From: Phaffia rhodozyma
Lineage: Eukaryota; Basidiomycota; Tremellomycetes; Cystofilobasidiales; Mrakiaceae
Direction of reading: 5' to 3'
Length of the DNA stretch: 64,000 nt
NCBI GenBank assembly: GCA_014706385.1
Contig: JACGZH010000011.1
Coordinates: 62,001 to 126,000, forward strand
A program made the position numbers and the translations under genes. Of the stretch, positions 1 to 11,125 are shown one piece after another. Each line of letters begins with the position of its first letter. The stretch's first letter is position 1. The notes under the pieces were generated by a model. It did no database searches. It was not told where the DNA came from and worked only from the letters and a program-made list of their open reading frames with translations.

Positions 1-1541
1 CGCAACCGAGAACGGAATTAACAAATCTCCCGGGTTGTTCTCGTCAATCCATCCCTTGATCTTGGGGAGCCACTTGTTCTTCTTTCGGATGTAATCCCTC
101 TCCGACAAGTTGACCAAGTAGATAACCGGCTTGGCGGTCAACAACTGGAGCTCGTTAATAGTGTCAATCTCCTTCGGCGTCCACGTTCCCTTTCGGACGT
201 CTCGCTTGTCGGCAGCGAGCAAATCAAGAACCTTCTGGCAGGTGACCAATTCCTCCTTCTTGGCCTTGTCGGCAAGAGAGGTACTGCCTGCTCCACGAGC
301 GACCTTCTGCTTGGCCGCGATTGCCTTCTCCATCCAGTCGATATCCTTCAATCGAAGCTCGTTCTGGATGATCGCCATGTCTCTCAACGGGTCGACATCT
401 CCCTCGACGTGAATGACCTCGGCGTCGTCGAACGCTCGGACAACCTGGAAGATACCATCGCAAGCTCGAACGTGGGACAAGAAAGCGTTTCCGAGACCGG
501 CTCCGGTAGAGGCACCTAGTCGAGTTGAATCGACGGGTATCTCACGATTAGATTCACAGTGCTCGGTCAAAATTTTTCGAGGCACATGATAGACACTTAC
601 CAGCAGTAAGACCAGCGATATCCACGCAGGTCAAGAAAGGAGGAACCACTGACTTGGGCTTGAACACATCCGTCAGCCAATCGAATCGAGCGTCGGGGAC
701 AGGGATTCGGGCTATCAGGAAGGAAGGAGGAATGGAAATGTAGATAAGAACATGCTCGATCATTAAATATTTTCTCGCCAAATTGACACCTACTCTCTTC
801 AGGATCACTATGGAAATAAACGAAGAATTAATGGTTCAAAGAAAGAGGTGAGCATGCGAAGATGAATGAGCGAACGATCAAACGAGGCGCAAAGACGTAC
901 ATGGTAGCGTAGGGGAAGTTGGCGGCCTTTCCAAGATCTATGTTGTGCGATCAAATTGAAATCAGCATGGGAAAGCTACTTGGAGGTTTGGGCGTCCAGA
1001 TTTTCACGCGATCTTTATGAACGAACCAGACTGGGAAAGCACGTTGCTACAAACGATTGAAAGACAAACAGCATACAGTCAGTAGCAGGCAAATGAAGTC
1101 TTGATGATATGTGCTGACGCCCGACTCACAAGAAAGAGGATTTTCCAACGTTGGGGAGACCTAAAGTTGTGGAGGATGGACAGACAGAGCGAGTGTATCA
1201 GTCAAGATGTCTCGACAAGATACTCGTCGATGGTGAAACGCTAGGTAAGGTGAACCATAGACTCACCAACGATACCCATCTTCAAGCTGAAAGACGAAGA
1301 ATGAATTTGGCAAAAGACAGTAGTGAGGCAGGTACATTCGTCAGCTTTAATTCTGCACAATCAGGCCATTATCTCCAGTCAAACTGAACCAGAAGGTGCA
1401 GAACGACGACTAGAAAAGCAGAAGAAAACGAGCAAAAGACATAGATACAAGGAGAAGAAGAAAAAAGATGAGACGCAACTTGTTTCCGGGTCGACCGAGG
1501 ATCGACTTTTTCTCAGGGGCGGCGGCTTTCTTGGGAGGCAT
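1..1541 (-). CDS. OLA1: Obg-like ATPase 1 (YchF/OLA1 family), 3' end beyond the left edge
   Basis: OLA1 is a cytosolic, ribosome-associated P-loop ATPase of the Obg family (YchF in bacteria) linked to translation and stress responses. Read on the minus strand, the gene starts at the ATG at 1539-1541 with [19 protein letters not shown], the usual OLA1 N-terminus. An intron follows, then the G1 loop [11 protein letters not shown] near 1131-1165. Further exons encode [26 protein letters not shown] and the G3 segment [10 protein letters not shown]. The long exon at the left edge carries [35 protein letters not shown] and [18 protein letters not shown]. At least five short introns are implied. The reading continues past base 1, so the C-terminal TGS-type domain is missing. 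The ATPase-type G4 region cannot be judged here. Its upstream region is shared with the divergent gene starting at 2274. Confidence 0.93.
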
Positions 1542-2273
1542 CTTTCCTTTCTTTTTAAAGCAGGCGAGAGAGGTAGAGAACGTTCGGATTGAACTGGGAG
1601 TGACGTAGGGCTGATAGAATGTGAAGACTAGTCTTGTAGACGAGTGGTTCATTCAAACCTGAAAGTTGATGAGCGTTGAGAACGAGGAAGAATGACCGGA
1701 AGGAAGGCTGAAGGCTGAAGGAGGGAAAAAAACGAGCGAGTGGTTACAACGTGAGAGCTGTGCGTCGTAGATCCGCACATGACTGTGGCGCTCAGCCTCG
1801 GTGGCTCATAACAGTACTCTGTTCGAATCAATCCCAGAAGAATCCTTGGCTTGAAAGAAAGGAAAAATCCAGCGCATACGAGTGAAGGAGAGATTGAGTG
1901 CACGATCAATGCATGCACCGTTCTCCCTTGATGTCACCCATGACGCAAAGAGGAACAAGCGAACATATAGGAGCAAGGATCGATAGAAGGCTGGCTGCAG
2001 ACCAAGCTACCTCCAAATCACGTGACCCCGATGCTGTAGCCCAGTCTGTCCAGCCTCCCCTCCCTTGCGGCACGGAATGGTTACGCTCGCCCTCGCCTGC
2101 TCTTACTCCGCCTCGCTTTCGCCCCCAGCTCGTCTTGTTTCTCTCAACTCCCTCCGTTTCGTTTAGAGCCGTCTTTCTTTGGTTCTATATCTCCTTCCTT
2201 TCCTTTCGTTTCCTTCCTTTTTCATCCTGGTACATACACACACAGATACACTCAATCACAGCTCCTTCCAGCC
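1542..2273. other. Divergent intergenic region between OLA1 and the first surface-protein gene
   Basis: This 0.73 kb stretch separates two divergently transcribed genes and must hold both promoters. The part near 2170-2260 is rich in pyrimidines (ttcctttcctttcg-type runs), typical of fungal core promoters and 5' leaders. Several open frames here have no recognisable domain and look like chance. I saw no tRNA or repeat. Confidence 0.5.
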
Positions 2274-3333
2274 ATGCGTCTTGTCCTTCTTCTTACCTTT
2301 TTCACTCTCCTCGCTTGGAACGTTCAGGCCGGTGTTGTCACCATGACCCTTCCTTGTTTGTGTTCTCCTTTCGTTTTTGATTCTTATCACAATTGGACAT
2401 ACTCAACCAACAATGCTAACGTACTCATGTGGGGGATCCGTTTTACTCTGTGACTTCGCTTCTCGTTCCTTCTTCTTCTTCCATCATCGCCAGGGGATCA
2501 GGGAGATACTGTACGAACTCGTCAGCTTTCTCACAACAATGAACTTACAGCCCTGCTAACGACGTGTTTACTCTGCTCTCAATAGATCATCGTGTCGATG
2601 ACTACGAATGCGAACGGCGTCGCACAAACTGCTACGTAGGTATCCTCGAACAGGAATTGACATACCATACTCAGTGTGCCGAGAAGCTTATCATCTCGTT
2701 CATTGCTTTATTTTCAGCGTGTCAACCTTGACCTCTGGTGCTGCGGCAGATGCGACAACCAGCAAGTATGTGTTCTTCTATCATGTGTTTTTTATTTATT
2801 TATGTGTTTCCTCAAGCGATCAGCACAAAGAGACGATGCTGACGTTTCCATATTTCAAAACTCTCACGAACTTTTTCTCAAAAGATCAACCACTGCTAAA
2901 ACTACTACCGCTGCCGCCGCTACAAAAACCTCTTCGACCAAGGCCACGACAACGGGCACCTCGACTCAGACTACCACCTCTGCAACCATCGCCACCACTG
3001 TTCTCACTGCCTCTGGTGTCACAGTAACGATCGAGTCCGGAACAACCATGGATTACGCAGCATTCTCCAGTATTGTCGCTCCTAGTTTAGAGGCCGCATA
3101 CAGCGCTACCGCATCCAGCTCTGGTACGGTTCTGTTCTCTGGCTGTGTCTGAAAGGGTCGATGAACAGAGCCCTTTTCTTGTTGATAGCAAATTACTGAC
3201 ATATCTTGTCCTGGCGTGCACATCCCTTGCTTTAGCTCTGCGCCAGTCTGGATTGTCTTCGTTCCCAGTTGTCCTCTCTGTCTGTTTGGCCGTCGTGGGA
3301 GGAGCCTTTGGTGGTATCGGACTGTTCATTTAG
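2274..3333 (+). CDS. Secreted Ser/Thr-rich, probably GPI-anchored surface protein (tandem copy 1)
   Basis: The predicted protein starts MRLVLLLTFFTLLAWNVQAG, a clear signal peptide. Exon 1 (2274-2355) joins a 17-nt exon (2494-2510), then an exon at 2586-2635 (IIVSMTTNANGVAQTAT). Later exons give a Ser/Thr/Ala-rich stalk (TTAKTTTAAAATKTSSTKA) and a conserved block before the end (DYAAFSSIVAPSLEAAY). Reading through would stop at 3150. Removing an intron at about 3123-3234 instead gives a hydrophobic tail (VVLSVCLAVVGGAFGGIGLFI, stop at 3333) behind small residues, as expected for GPI attachment. The neighbour at 4107 has the same architecture, so the two are a tandem duplication. No enzyme domain is visible. 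A structural or adhesive cell-wall role is an inference. Confidence 0.72.
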
Positions 3334-4106
3334 ATATCATCTCTAGCTCTTCTCTGTTCCTTTCGCTCTTTTTCATCTCTCATCATAATCCGCCGGCGGA
3401 CTCTTCTCTTCTTTCGTATCAACTCTTGTCTTCCTTTTCTCTCGCCGGACGCTTTCAATTCTCCTATCCCTTTCTCCACTGATTTGCCTTTCATAATCTT
3501 TCTCAGCAAAATGCATTGCCCAGAGTCATCAGGCTTGTCGAATCATAGAGACTGTTTTCCATAAGTGATCTCCAGTTCTGTTTCGACCACTGTCTCGCCT
3601 ACTCCCCTCATCAAACTCCTCATTTTCTATTAACTCACCTCTATGATACCCATTCGTTCTGGCGCATCATAACTCTCTTGTGTTTTTCCTTCTCATTCGC
3701 TCTCCCATACTTCATCCGATCTGATACATAGTATTTGTCCTGTGCGAGCCAACTGTGAATTCATGATGTTGCTATGTTCTTCGGTTTCACATTAGACAAT
3801 CGCATCTAGTCAGCTTTTGCTTGAACAGAACTCAAATAAAGAATCATAGAAGAGAAGAAGGAAGCAAGCCTGGATGCTTGGCCGTTGGTCGTTGTTACGT
3901 CCCCCCCTTGGCGTTTTGTCGCGGCGACGGTTCATTTCCTTATAGACGCCATCCCATCCGGTTGAATCCTTGCCTCCAACCGCACTCGTCCACCTTCGAC
4001 CATACACCCTGCTCGTTTCTCATCCATCCCTTGAATATCTATCTTCTCCTCTCAGGTGCTCTTGCTCAGATAACCAAAAAGAATATTAAAGAGTGAAAGC
4101 ATAGCC
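3334..4106. other. Intergenic region between the two surface-protein genes
   Basis: About 770 nt with no supported gene. It is pyrimidine-rich on the plus strand, as expected for the 3' UTR of copy 1 and the promoter of copy 2. Short open frames on both strands here have no domain or codon support. Confidence 0.5.
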
Positions 4107-5524
4107 ATGCGTCTTTCTACCGGTTTACTCACACTGCTTGTCTCGGCAGCGACCATGTTGCAGGTCAGCGGACAGGTCTTGATCACTAGTACACTTCCGT
4201 CCGTCCATCCTTTTCCTCATTTTTTCCCTCTTCTCAAACGAGGTTCATCGTTCTGAGGATGGATCTGGTTGTCAGATCGAAGGACTGATCTTCTGACTCT
4301 TTGCTGTGTCTTTCTATATTCTTGTTGGGAATCATGTGTTTCTCTCGCTCTCTTTCTCTCTCGGATCAACGTTTTCATCCGTCCGGGTCTGCTATGCTTG
4401 CTTGGGTCCTGCCCATCAGCTATGCGTGAGTCGTTTCGCTTGCTTAGGCTTACACTGCTCCCCGTGTCGATCTAGAATGGAGAAGGCAAACCCAGGTGTG
4501 ATGGTTGGGTGGGTATGTTGGAAAATATGTTGAAAGGTTGACTGACCTAATAGTGTTTTCGTTCTACCCGACGTCTGCTTCTCATGGCGAATAGCGATGG
4601 GGATACCGTAAGTTCTTGAATAATTTGTGCATCGTCATGTCTTGCTTTCATTCCTAATTGAAGAGAACTAATTCAAAGCACTCTGATGGTCGGCATGCAT
4701 TTTTAGGTCGCGTACTCCGCCACTACGAACGCACTTGGAGCCACGACTTGTTCGTTCTTCAAGTTTCTCAAACAATACCTGCTTCAACTCTATACCTAAT
4801 CTCTCACATTTCCTTTCAAATGGATTCAAACCACAGATGTTTCTATCAGTACCATCACCGCCACAGGGACCGCAACCTCCACTACTAGGAGCTCTTCCTC
4901 CTCGGCTTCGAGAACGACGGCCGCGACCACCACTGCGACCACCACGGCCACCACTACTCCTGTTAGTACACGTTCATTCTGGGATTGAATAGAAGAAACA
5001 TCATGCTCACTTTACTTGTGGATTGGTTTTGGATTTAATGTTGTAAAGAGGGTGGTTGGTCAAGACTCGACGGTGGCCGTCGTGTCGACTACGTGCGTAT
5101 AGCTTTTCCGTTCGTGAAAAAGATGATCTCTTGAGAAGCATCCTTTCTGATCTGTCGGCCTTACAGCTTCCAATATACAACTACCAACGCTGCTGGAGAA
5201 AGGACGGTCCGCACTTCCGTGTTTGTCCCTGTGAGTGGTTTCATCTGAGCAGTGTCACTATAGGATGTATGCTCCTTTTCCTTGGTACTGAACCGCCGTT
5301 TCTCGCTACACGATCAGACCTTTCCGCCCACATTGGTTCCCGCTGAGCCTTCGTCTGGAACTCAATATGACTACTCGGAGTACATCTCCCTTGTAGGACC
5401 CTCAATCTCGGCTGCAGTCGAGGCGGCGAGCACCGGTACATCTGGTGCTGGAAAAACACAGATGTCTGCCTTGTTTGGAGTTGCTGGCGTTGTGCTCGGT
5501 GGGCTTTGGACGTTCATGGCATGA
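4107..5524 (+). CDS. Secreted Ser/Thr-rich, probably GPI-anchored surface protein (tandem copy 2)
   Basis: The start at 4107 gives MRLSTGLLTLLVSAATMLQV, a signal peptide. Exon 1 (4107-4198) is followed by a long 396-nt intron and a 13-nt exon (4595-4607). Joined, these read TLPDGDT and continue as VAYSATTNALGATT, aligned with IIVSMTTNANGVAQT of copy 1. Downstream exons encode a Ser/Thr stalk (SSSSSASRTTAATTTATTT), FQYTTTNAAGERTVRTSVFV, then YDYSEYISLVGPSISAAVEA. The C-terminus is a hydrophobic tail (FGVAGVVLGGLWTFMA, stop at 5522-5524) after SGAGKTQ, consistent with a GPI signal. Copy 2 has an extra middle module that copy 1 lacks. The function is unknown. Location on the plasma membrane or cell wall is an inference from the two end signals. 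Confidence 0.75.
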
Positions 5525-6178
5525 GGAGCCAGCCACGGCCGTTGCGTGTTTTTGATTGTGTTGTGTCTATATCCCTCTTTCCCTCCTGTTCCCCTTTTTG
5601 TTGTTTTCCTCTTCTGAGTCTTATTTCTTTCTATCTACCCTCGAGCAACTACATCCTCTCTTAACTTTTTCAATCCTACCATTATCGTTTATATATATAT
5701 ACACATAACCTAGTTCGCCTTTCCATCAGTTTGTTTCACTTGTGTCGCTCATTCTTCTTTTACTCTCTTCTCACTCTCTTCTTATTCTTTCCTTATTCTT
5801 TTGAGTGTTGCTTCCAATTCTGTTGTCGTCCGGAGTCGTGTGCGCAGACTCCACGGATAATATTCCCCATGGACCATCCTTGTTCTCTCATAATGTTGTG
5901 CGTTCCATTGAATACATGCTTGTTGTCTTCGGAAATGATCCTGGTATCATCCAGTGAATTAAATACATGAGCAAAGAGCAAAAGAAACGACATGTCCAGA
6001 CAAAAAGATAAGCGAATAGAATGTCGGTCGACTTGAAATGACAAAAAGCTCGGCGGAGCTCTCCTCGCCATCGCCATCATCAGTTCCATCACTCCCTCCC
6101 CCCCCCCCCCCCCCCCCCCCCCGACTCTCTACTCGTCTTCTGTCCTTCTTCTCGTCCTCTCTTCTTCTTTCTCTCATC
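5525..6178. other. Intergenic region and leader of the mitochondrial carrier gene
   Basis: It holds the 3' end of surface-protein copy 2, a short TA-rich run near 5690-5702 (tatatatatata), and the promoter and 5' leader of the carrier gene at 6179. A 25-C homopolymer (6098-6122) lies in the last 100 nt and is listed separately. No further gene is supported. Confidence 0.5.
6098..6122. repeat. Uninterrupted run of 25 cytosines in the leader of the NAD carrier gene
   Basis: Twenty-five consecutive C residues, preceded by actccct. The run lies 57 nt upstream of the carrier ATG at 6179 and so is probably within its 5' UTR or core promoter. Such runs mutate by slippage and are sequenced poorly, so the exact count is uncertain. 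Confidence 0.9.
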
Positions 6179-8414
6179 ATGGCAAACAACCCACCGATGC
6201 CTTCCACTCGATCGGCTCTTCCGTTGTCTTCTCTGACATCCACTTCTTACTCAACCCATCCGTCGGTGTCGTCATCCCTGTCAAATTCATCATCGGCACA
6301 GCGCCCATCATCCTCACCTCCTCATTCGACTCATGGTGCATCATCCTCGCCCCCTCTCGAGGCAGAAAAATCCCAAGTGCCGATAGGAGCTACTACGCTC
6401 AGATACCTCAATCCGTCCATGGTGGCTGGTGCAGGAGCAGGCTTGATCTCTAGCGTGGTCACTTGCCCGTTGGACGTCGTCAAAACAAGATTGCAGGCTC
6501 AACATCTCGGGAAAGGACAGGTGGGCTACGAGGGAGTCTACAGTTCGTTATCCTTCCTCTTTTCTCTTCCTGCATTCGTCTCTGTCATCTAGTCTATCTC
6601 TCGTCTTCTTTTTCGCCTCGTGTCGTCACCTTGAGCGTATCTGTCTGCTGGAGTATCTTTCGTGTTCGGCAGAGTCGTTCGTGATCTGTGGAAGGGAAAT
6701 GGGGAGGAGAACATTCGGTCTAGGCCGTTGGGGCTTATGAGAGGAGCAGGTATAAGGACTGGGAATGAATAGGCTCACCCTCCTTTTGATAGACTGTGGG
6801 CCTCCTATCAGCATGCCTTTTAGAAAGGACGTTAAAACCACCATGCTCTCGCAGCCATTCCTTTAGAAAGACCTCGACGTCCTCTTCAAACTTTCCCAAA
6901 CTGCCTCCTTTCGGATGAGTCAACTAATATCATTTCGTTCTCTGTCTCTCGGTTTCTTTATCCACTCTCGGACTTCAGGTACATTTCGAACGATCGCTCG
7001 ACAGTCTGGTCTCAAAGGCTTTTACCGAGGTCTGGGACCGACGGTTCTCGGATATCTGCCCACTTGGGCCATTTACTTTAGCGTTTATGATGAAGTAAAA
7101 AGCCGGCTGAGGCATGCTAACCCGGATGGTCTGAATGGAGAGAGAGTCAAAGGTTAGTCATTCTGGCTCATTCTCCATCGCAAACTTCCTCGTTTATCTT
7201 TCTTCATGGTTGCAAGACTCGATTTTATTGAGCTGATCAGTTTTTTTTTCCTTCAAACCGATGCTTGATTATCCTTGATGACGCGACGCGTTGACTTGCA
7301 GAATCAATCTGGATACATATAGTAGCAGCCATGATGGCAGGAGGGACCGGCACATTAGCTACCAATCCGCTTTGGGTGATCAAAACTCGGTTCATGGTTC
7401 GTTCTCCTCACTGCTTCCCGAATGATGTCCCCTTATCCATCACGTTCGATCCCTTTTCTGATCTTTTTCGGTTGATGTTCAACCACATATCCATCAAAGG
7501 CACAATCTGTCAAAGACCCAAATCAGAAACGATACAAACACACGCTGGACGCAATTCTCACCATATATAAACAAGAGGGCATGCGTGGATTCTATAGAGG
7601 ATTGACGCCTAGTCTGATGGGTGTGAGTCATGTAGCGGTTCATTTCCCGTTGTACGAACAACTCAAATATTGGGCCAGTGAGTCTTTCATGTTCCTTTGA
7701 TCCTTCTGCGAGCTTTGAGCGCAATCCGACCAGAGTCAGCCGACTCCTGGTAAGCGCTCGCGAATAAAACAAAAGAAATAGCAAATATCTGATTTGTGCA
7801 TCGATTTTCATCGCCGTCGCTTGTTTTCTCTCAAACACAGGTGAACATCAACCGAACGATCTAGACTCGACGCTATCTCCTTCAGTCATTCTCATCTGTT
7901 CTGCGCTCTCAAAGATTGTGGCTAGCGTGACCACTTACCCGCACGAAGTTCTTCGCACAAGACTTCAAATACAGAGAACACACTCCCCGCCCCCGTCATC
8001 AACAAGCGCATCAGCTTCAACCTCACGATCTCCTGCTGAAAACACTTCGTCATCCAGGTCTTCATTTAATCAACCATATCACGTCCGTTCTGGTGGTGCT
8101 CTTGGGGTCAGACAAGGTGATCCAGGCGCCGGATCGGCTTATAAAGGATTGTGGAGGACAATAAGTCAGATAAGAAAGGAGAGTGGTTGGTCCGGCTTCT
8201 ATAGAGGATTGAGTATCAATCTGGTCAGGACCGTGCCGGCCAGCGCAGTGACAATGTTGACGTGAGTTTGTTTCAATCTTGGTTGCTTGTGTTGATATAG
8301 AAAGAAAGAAAGAAAGTAAAACATTAGCTTACCCCTTGTCTCCTTTTTTTTACCCTCTCGGTGGTCAGATATGAACTCATCATGCGATACCTGACGCACC
8401 TGCCCGACCCATAG
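6179..8414 (+). CDS. YIA6: Mitochondrial NAD+ carrier (SLC25 family, YIA6/NDT1 type)
   Basis: This family imports NAD+ across the inner mitochondrial membrane. The protein has a Ser-rich N-terminal extension of about 75 residues, then three carrier repeats. Repeat 1 has [13 protein letters not shown], repeat 2 has [13 protein letters not shown], repeat 3 has [14 protein letters not shown]. These are the Px[DE]xx[KR]x[KR] signatures, with the W typical of the NAD/pyrimidine-nucleotide/FAD branch. Blocks [26 protein letters not shown] and [16 protein letters not shown] match YIA6 best. Exon 1 ends at 6542 and joins 6979 in frame ([14 protein letters not shown]) across a long 436-nt intron. The last exon (from 8369) gives [14 protein letters not shown] and TAG at 8412-8414. 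A Ser/Pro-rich insert of about 45 residues sits in the last repeat's matrix loop. The ATG at 6179 was chosen because the upstream in-frame ATG at 6038 would force the poly-C tract to be translated. Confidence 0.88.
8301..8316 (+). repeat. AAAG microsatellite in the last intron of the carrier gene
   Basis: Four copies of AAAG, just after the donor site of the final intron of the mitochondrial carrier gene. Confidence 0.8.
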
Positions 8415-9353
8415 GACTCAAGTCGCTCCCTAACATCCAACTTTTCATCTCGTTTCGATTGACATCCTACGCCTCTCAGATCTTATCATCATCTACGTCT
8501 CTTGCCTAATCTCGTGCATCATTCCAATACTCCTCTTCAAACCTCACTAGAAAAAGAACCAAGAAAGTCGAAGCGCTGTCTGTTCTTGTTCTCCTCGCCC
8601 TCTGGCATTCGTTGTTCCATAAATCTTCCGCTTCTTCCTCTTCTGCTTTTGGGACCCCTCGCATGTTGGCTTCCACGGATTATTCAAACAATGAATGAGA
8701 AGATCAAGGATGGGAACGAGAGCGCCTCTTAAAGACCAAACGTCGCCTTTGCTCTTGCGTTCAATTTTGATTTTTCGCTTCGCTGCTCGTTTATATTCGA
8801 TATTTTACTTTCAGATAGATTTTCTTTTTTTTTCTTCCTTCCTTCTTCAGCAAAGGCTTTCGCATACCCCCTCGCTATCCTTCTTTCGCTTTTCTTTCTC
8901 GACATTTCGTCTCGACATCCATCTTTCCGAAACTACTCCCGTTTTTCTCTTTTAAAGACTACCTCTTACCTACCCATAGATAGATAAAAGGGGGGAGACC
9001 ATCCGTCTTCCTCGATAAATTCCTTTTCTCTTGTTTTCTTCGGCTTCTTGTTTCTTGCTTTGGGCCATGTTTCTTGCTTCTCTATCATCTCTCCCTCATC
9101 TTTTCTTTTTCCTTTCCTTTCATGTTTTGTTATGGATGTACTGATATTCTGCATACCATTTCTAAGCCCTCAGTACTTCGATCTGATTAGTCTTTGGCCA
9201 TGTCCGTTACGTCACAAGCGCGCAACAGTTTAAGCGGGGAAGACATTAATACACACTAGGAGAAGATCGAAGAGCCAGAGGGATGCATACAGTGTAGTCA
9301 AACACATCGATAGAGGAGAATAGATCGAACTGAGGGGAGATCATCAGACTGAC
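8415..9353. other. Convergent 3' region without a supported gene
   Basis: About 940 nt between two convergent genes. The plus strand is strongly pyrimidine-rich (long ctttctt-type stretches at 8800-9130). I see no domain-bearing frame, RNA gene or transposon remnant. The likely content is two 3' UTRs. Confidence 0.5.
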
Positions 9354-11125
9354 TCAAGATCTATCAAGCAGAGAGCTTGCTTTCCCAGCCAGTCCTCGTT
9401 GAATAGTCTCAAGAACAGCTGATCGCTATTCAAAAAGAGAACATGTAAACGAGGCCGGAAGAACTTGAAGATCAGCTTTTTCTCTCGCTGATGAGCGAAT
9501 GTACAGAGAAACGATAGAAGGATTCGTACGTTCGATAAACTCAGGTCGTAAGCTTCCAGCTTCTCTGTAGCAGCCCGATGGATCTCGATACGTTCCTTGG
9601 TATGTTGAACCATCTATTCAAGTAAAGGGGTTGCTTTCATCAATCATGACCTCTAGATTGACGTCGATCAAACAGAGAGGAAATATGAGAGGAGCTACTT
9701 TCTGCGCGAGTGAATCGAACCGAGTACTTAGGTCTGCATCATCGATCAAAAGCCCATGACCGGAAGAAGAACGACAAGACAGAGATATGAACAAATTTGG
9801 CCGAATTTTAAATCCAATCGAAGGGTCTTGAGAGCATACCTTTTCCTCGGGTTTCCCATTGCTCCGCCGTTAGAGTCTCTTGCGCGTACTTATCCTTCAT
9901 CTTTTCGTACGCCTCACCGATCTTGCCTCCCTTGAGCATGACCAGCTGGACCAGTAATGGAAGGGATGGATCAATTTCAACTCCACTGTGGTGCCTGTGT
10001 GCATGTTGAGCGGTTTCATGGGTGTGTGTTAGGTCGAAGGAACGGCTTGACATGCGTACAGAATTGGTTGATCGATGGTCGTCCGAGCTAAATATGGGAT
10101 GACCTCGGTATGTGTTCTGTGTATGTGTGTGTGCAAGTTCGCCGAATATTTGTCAAGTCCTGTTACAGTACTACCTCAGGTTAAGAGAGAAACAAAGGAC
10201 GATTTCAAACCTCGATGTCGTCTTCAAATCGACCTTCAGCAATGTCCTCTTCTGTATGATCGAACTTGGCTTTTCCTCTAAATCCGTGTTGTCTTTCGTC
10301 CAGTTCGACATCTTCGTCGACCGATCGCCCTCTATACGCTTCTTCATCCGCTTGGTCCTTCTTGTCTTGGAACATCAATAGTTGCTCGGCTCCAAGTTGC
10401 ATAAACATGTCGTCCTCGTCATCCTCATCGAATATTCCAGCCGGAAGGCCCTCGTGGTCTCGGCGCACAGCGTAAGGAGTTTTACCGAATTGAACACCCC
10501 CTGTTTCCTGGTGCATATATCCGTCTTCGGAAAGCGAGTAGTCATCCTCGATGTCAGGAGACAATTGATTATTAAGACGGCGGCTATCTTGCGTCTTGAT
10601 CGCATATGAATGAGGACTAGACCGAGGGTTTGAGATAGGTGTCATCGGCGGCGGTGGTTGGATCGCCCGTCGATGAGCGAGACGCATACTCTTATGTTGG
10701 AAATCCTCTCCGATCAAAGGGTCTGTTGAAAAATGTAAGCTCGGCCTGATGACGGGTTTGGCACCTTTTGAAACGATCGAAGACACAGATGCAGAGGACG
10801 ACTGTATCTGAGCAGACTGATGAACGACCGATGCCCGATCATTGGCAGGAGTTGATAGCGACAGCTCCTGGCGGGCCGTCCCTCCTTGCGGCGTCAAAGA
10901 GATTGAGAAAGGTTTGATGTTCTGGGTCTCTTTTTGAGCCACGAGGCAACTAGAAGGGGATCCAGAGTCAGGAATTTCGAAGAGCCTAGCTCGGGAAGAA
11001 CGTCCTTCAACTTGGTCCTCGGCAGGTCTTTTTCGGGATGAAGAAGACAGCATGCCACTGAGACCTTTAGGCGTCGACCGAAATGGCCTTTCTGGCAGAG
11101 GTTTAATAGAGGAAGAGGGAGGCAT
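9354..11125 (-). CDS. Unrecognised disordered protein with a W-E-x-x-G, coiled-coil-like C-terminus
   Basis: The first exon (ATG at 11125) encodes about 305 residues rich in Ser, Pro, Arg and acidic residues, with KRPAEDQ, LHFSTDPLIGEDFQHKSM and an acidic patch IFDEDDEDDMFMQLG. It is probably disordered and nuclear. Smaller exons follow: PSLPLLVQLVMLKGG then KIGEAYEKMKDKYAQ and LTAEQWETRG; LLIDDADLSTRFDSLAQK; MVQHTKERIEIHRAATEK then LEAYDLSLSN; and a final exon ending GLAGKASSLLDRS with TGA at 9354-9356. The ending is charged and heptad-like. Order and composition loosely recall the C-terminal domain of Ecm11, a meiotic synaptonemal-complex protein (W-E-x-x-G followed by a basic coiled coil), but the spacing differs. 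I treat that as a weak guess. The exon pattern is better supported than the function. Confidence 0.6.

Noticed and set aside
1733..1840. A GTTCGAATC word resembling a tRNA T-loop.
   Set aside because: The flanking bases cannot form the 5-bp T-stem and no anticodon or acceptor arm fits around it.
3123..3152. Stop of surface-protein copy 1 at 3150 by read-through.
   Set aside because: This would leave no hydrophobic tail. An intron at about 3123-3234 restores a GPI-type tail like that of copy 2.
8800..9130. Long pyrimidine-rich stretch considered as a possible noncoding RNA or promoter.
   Set aside because: It lies between two convergent gene ends and has no visible structure beyond base bias.
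9350..9356. AP-1-like TGACTCA at the end of the disordered-protein gene.
   Set aside because: It coincides with the gene's stop region and is a short motif expected several times in 64 kb by chance.
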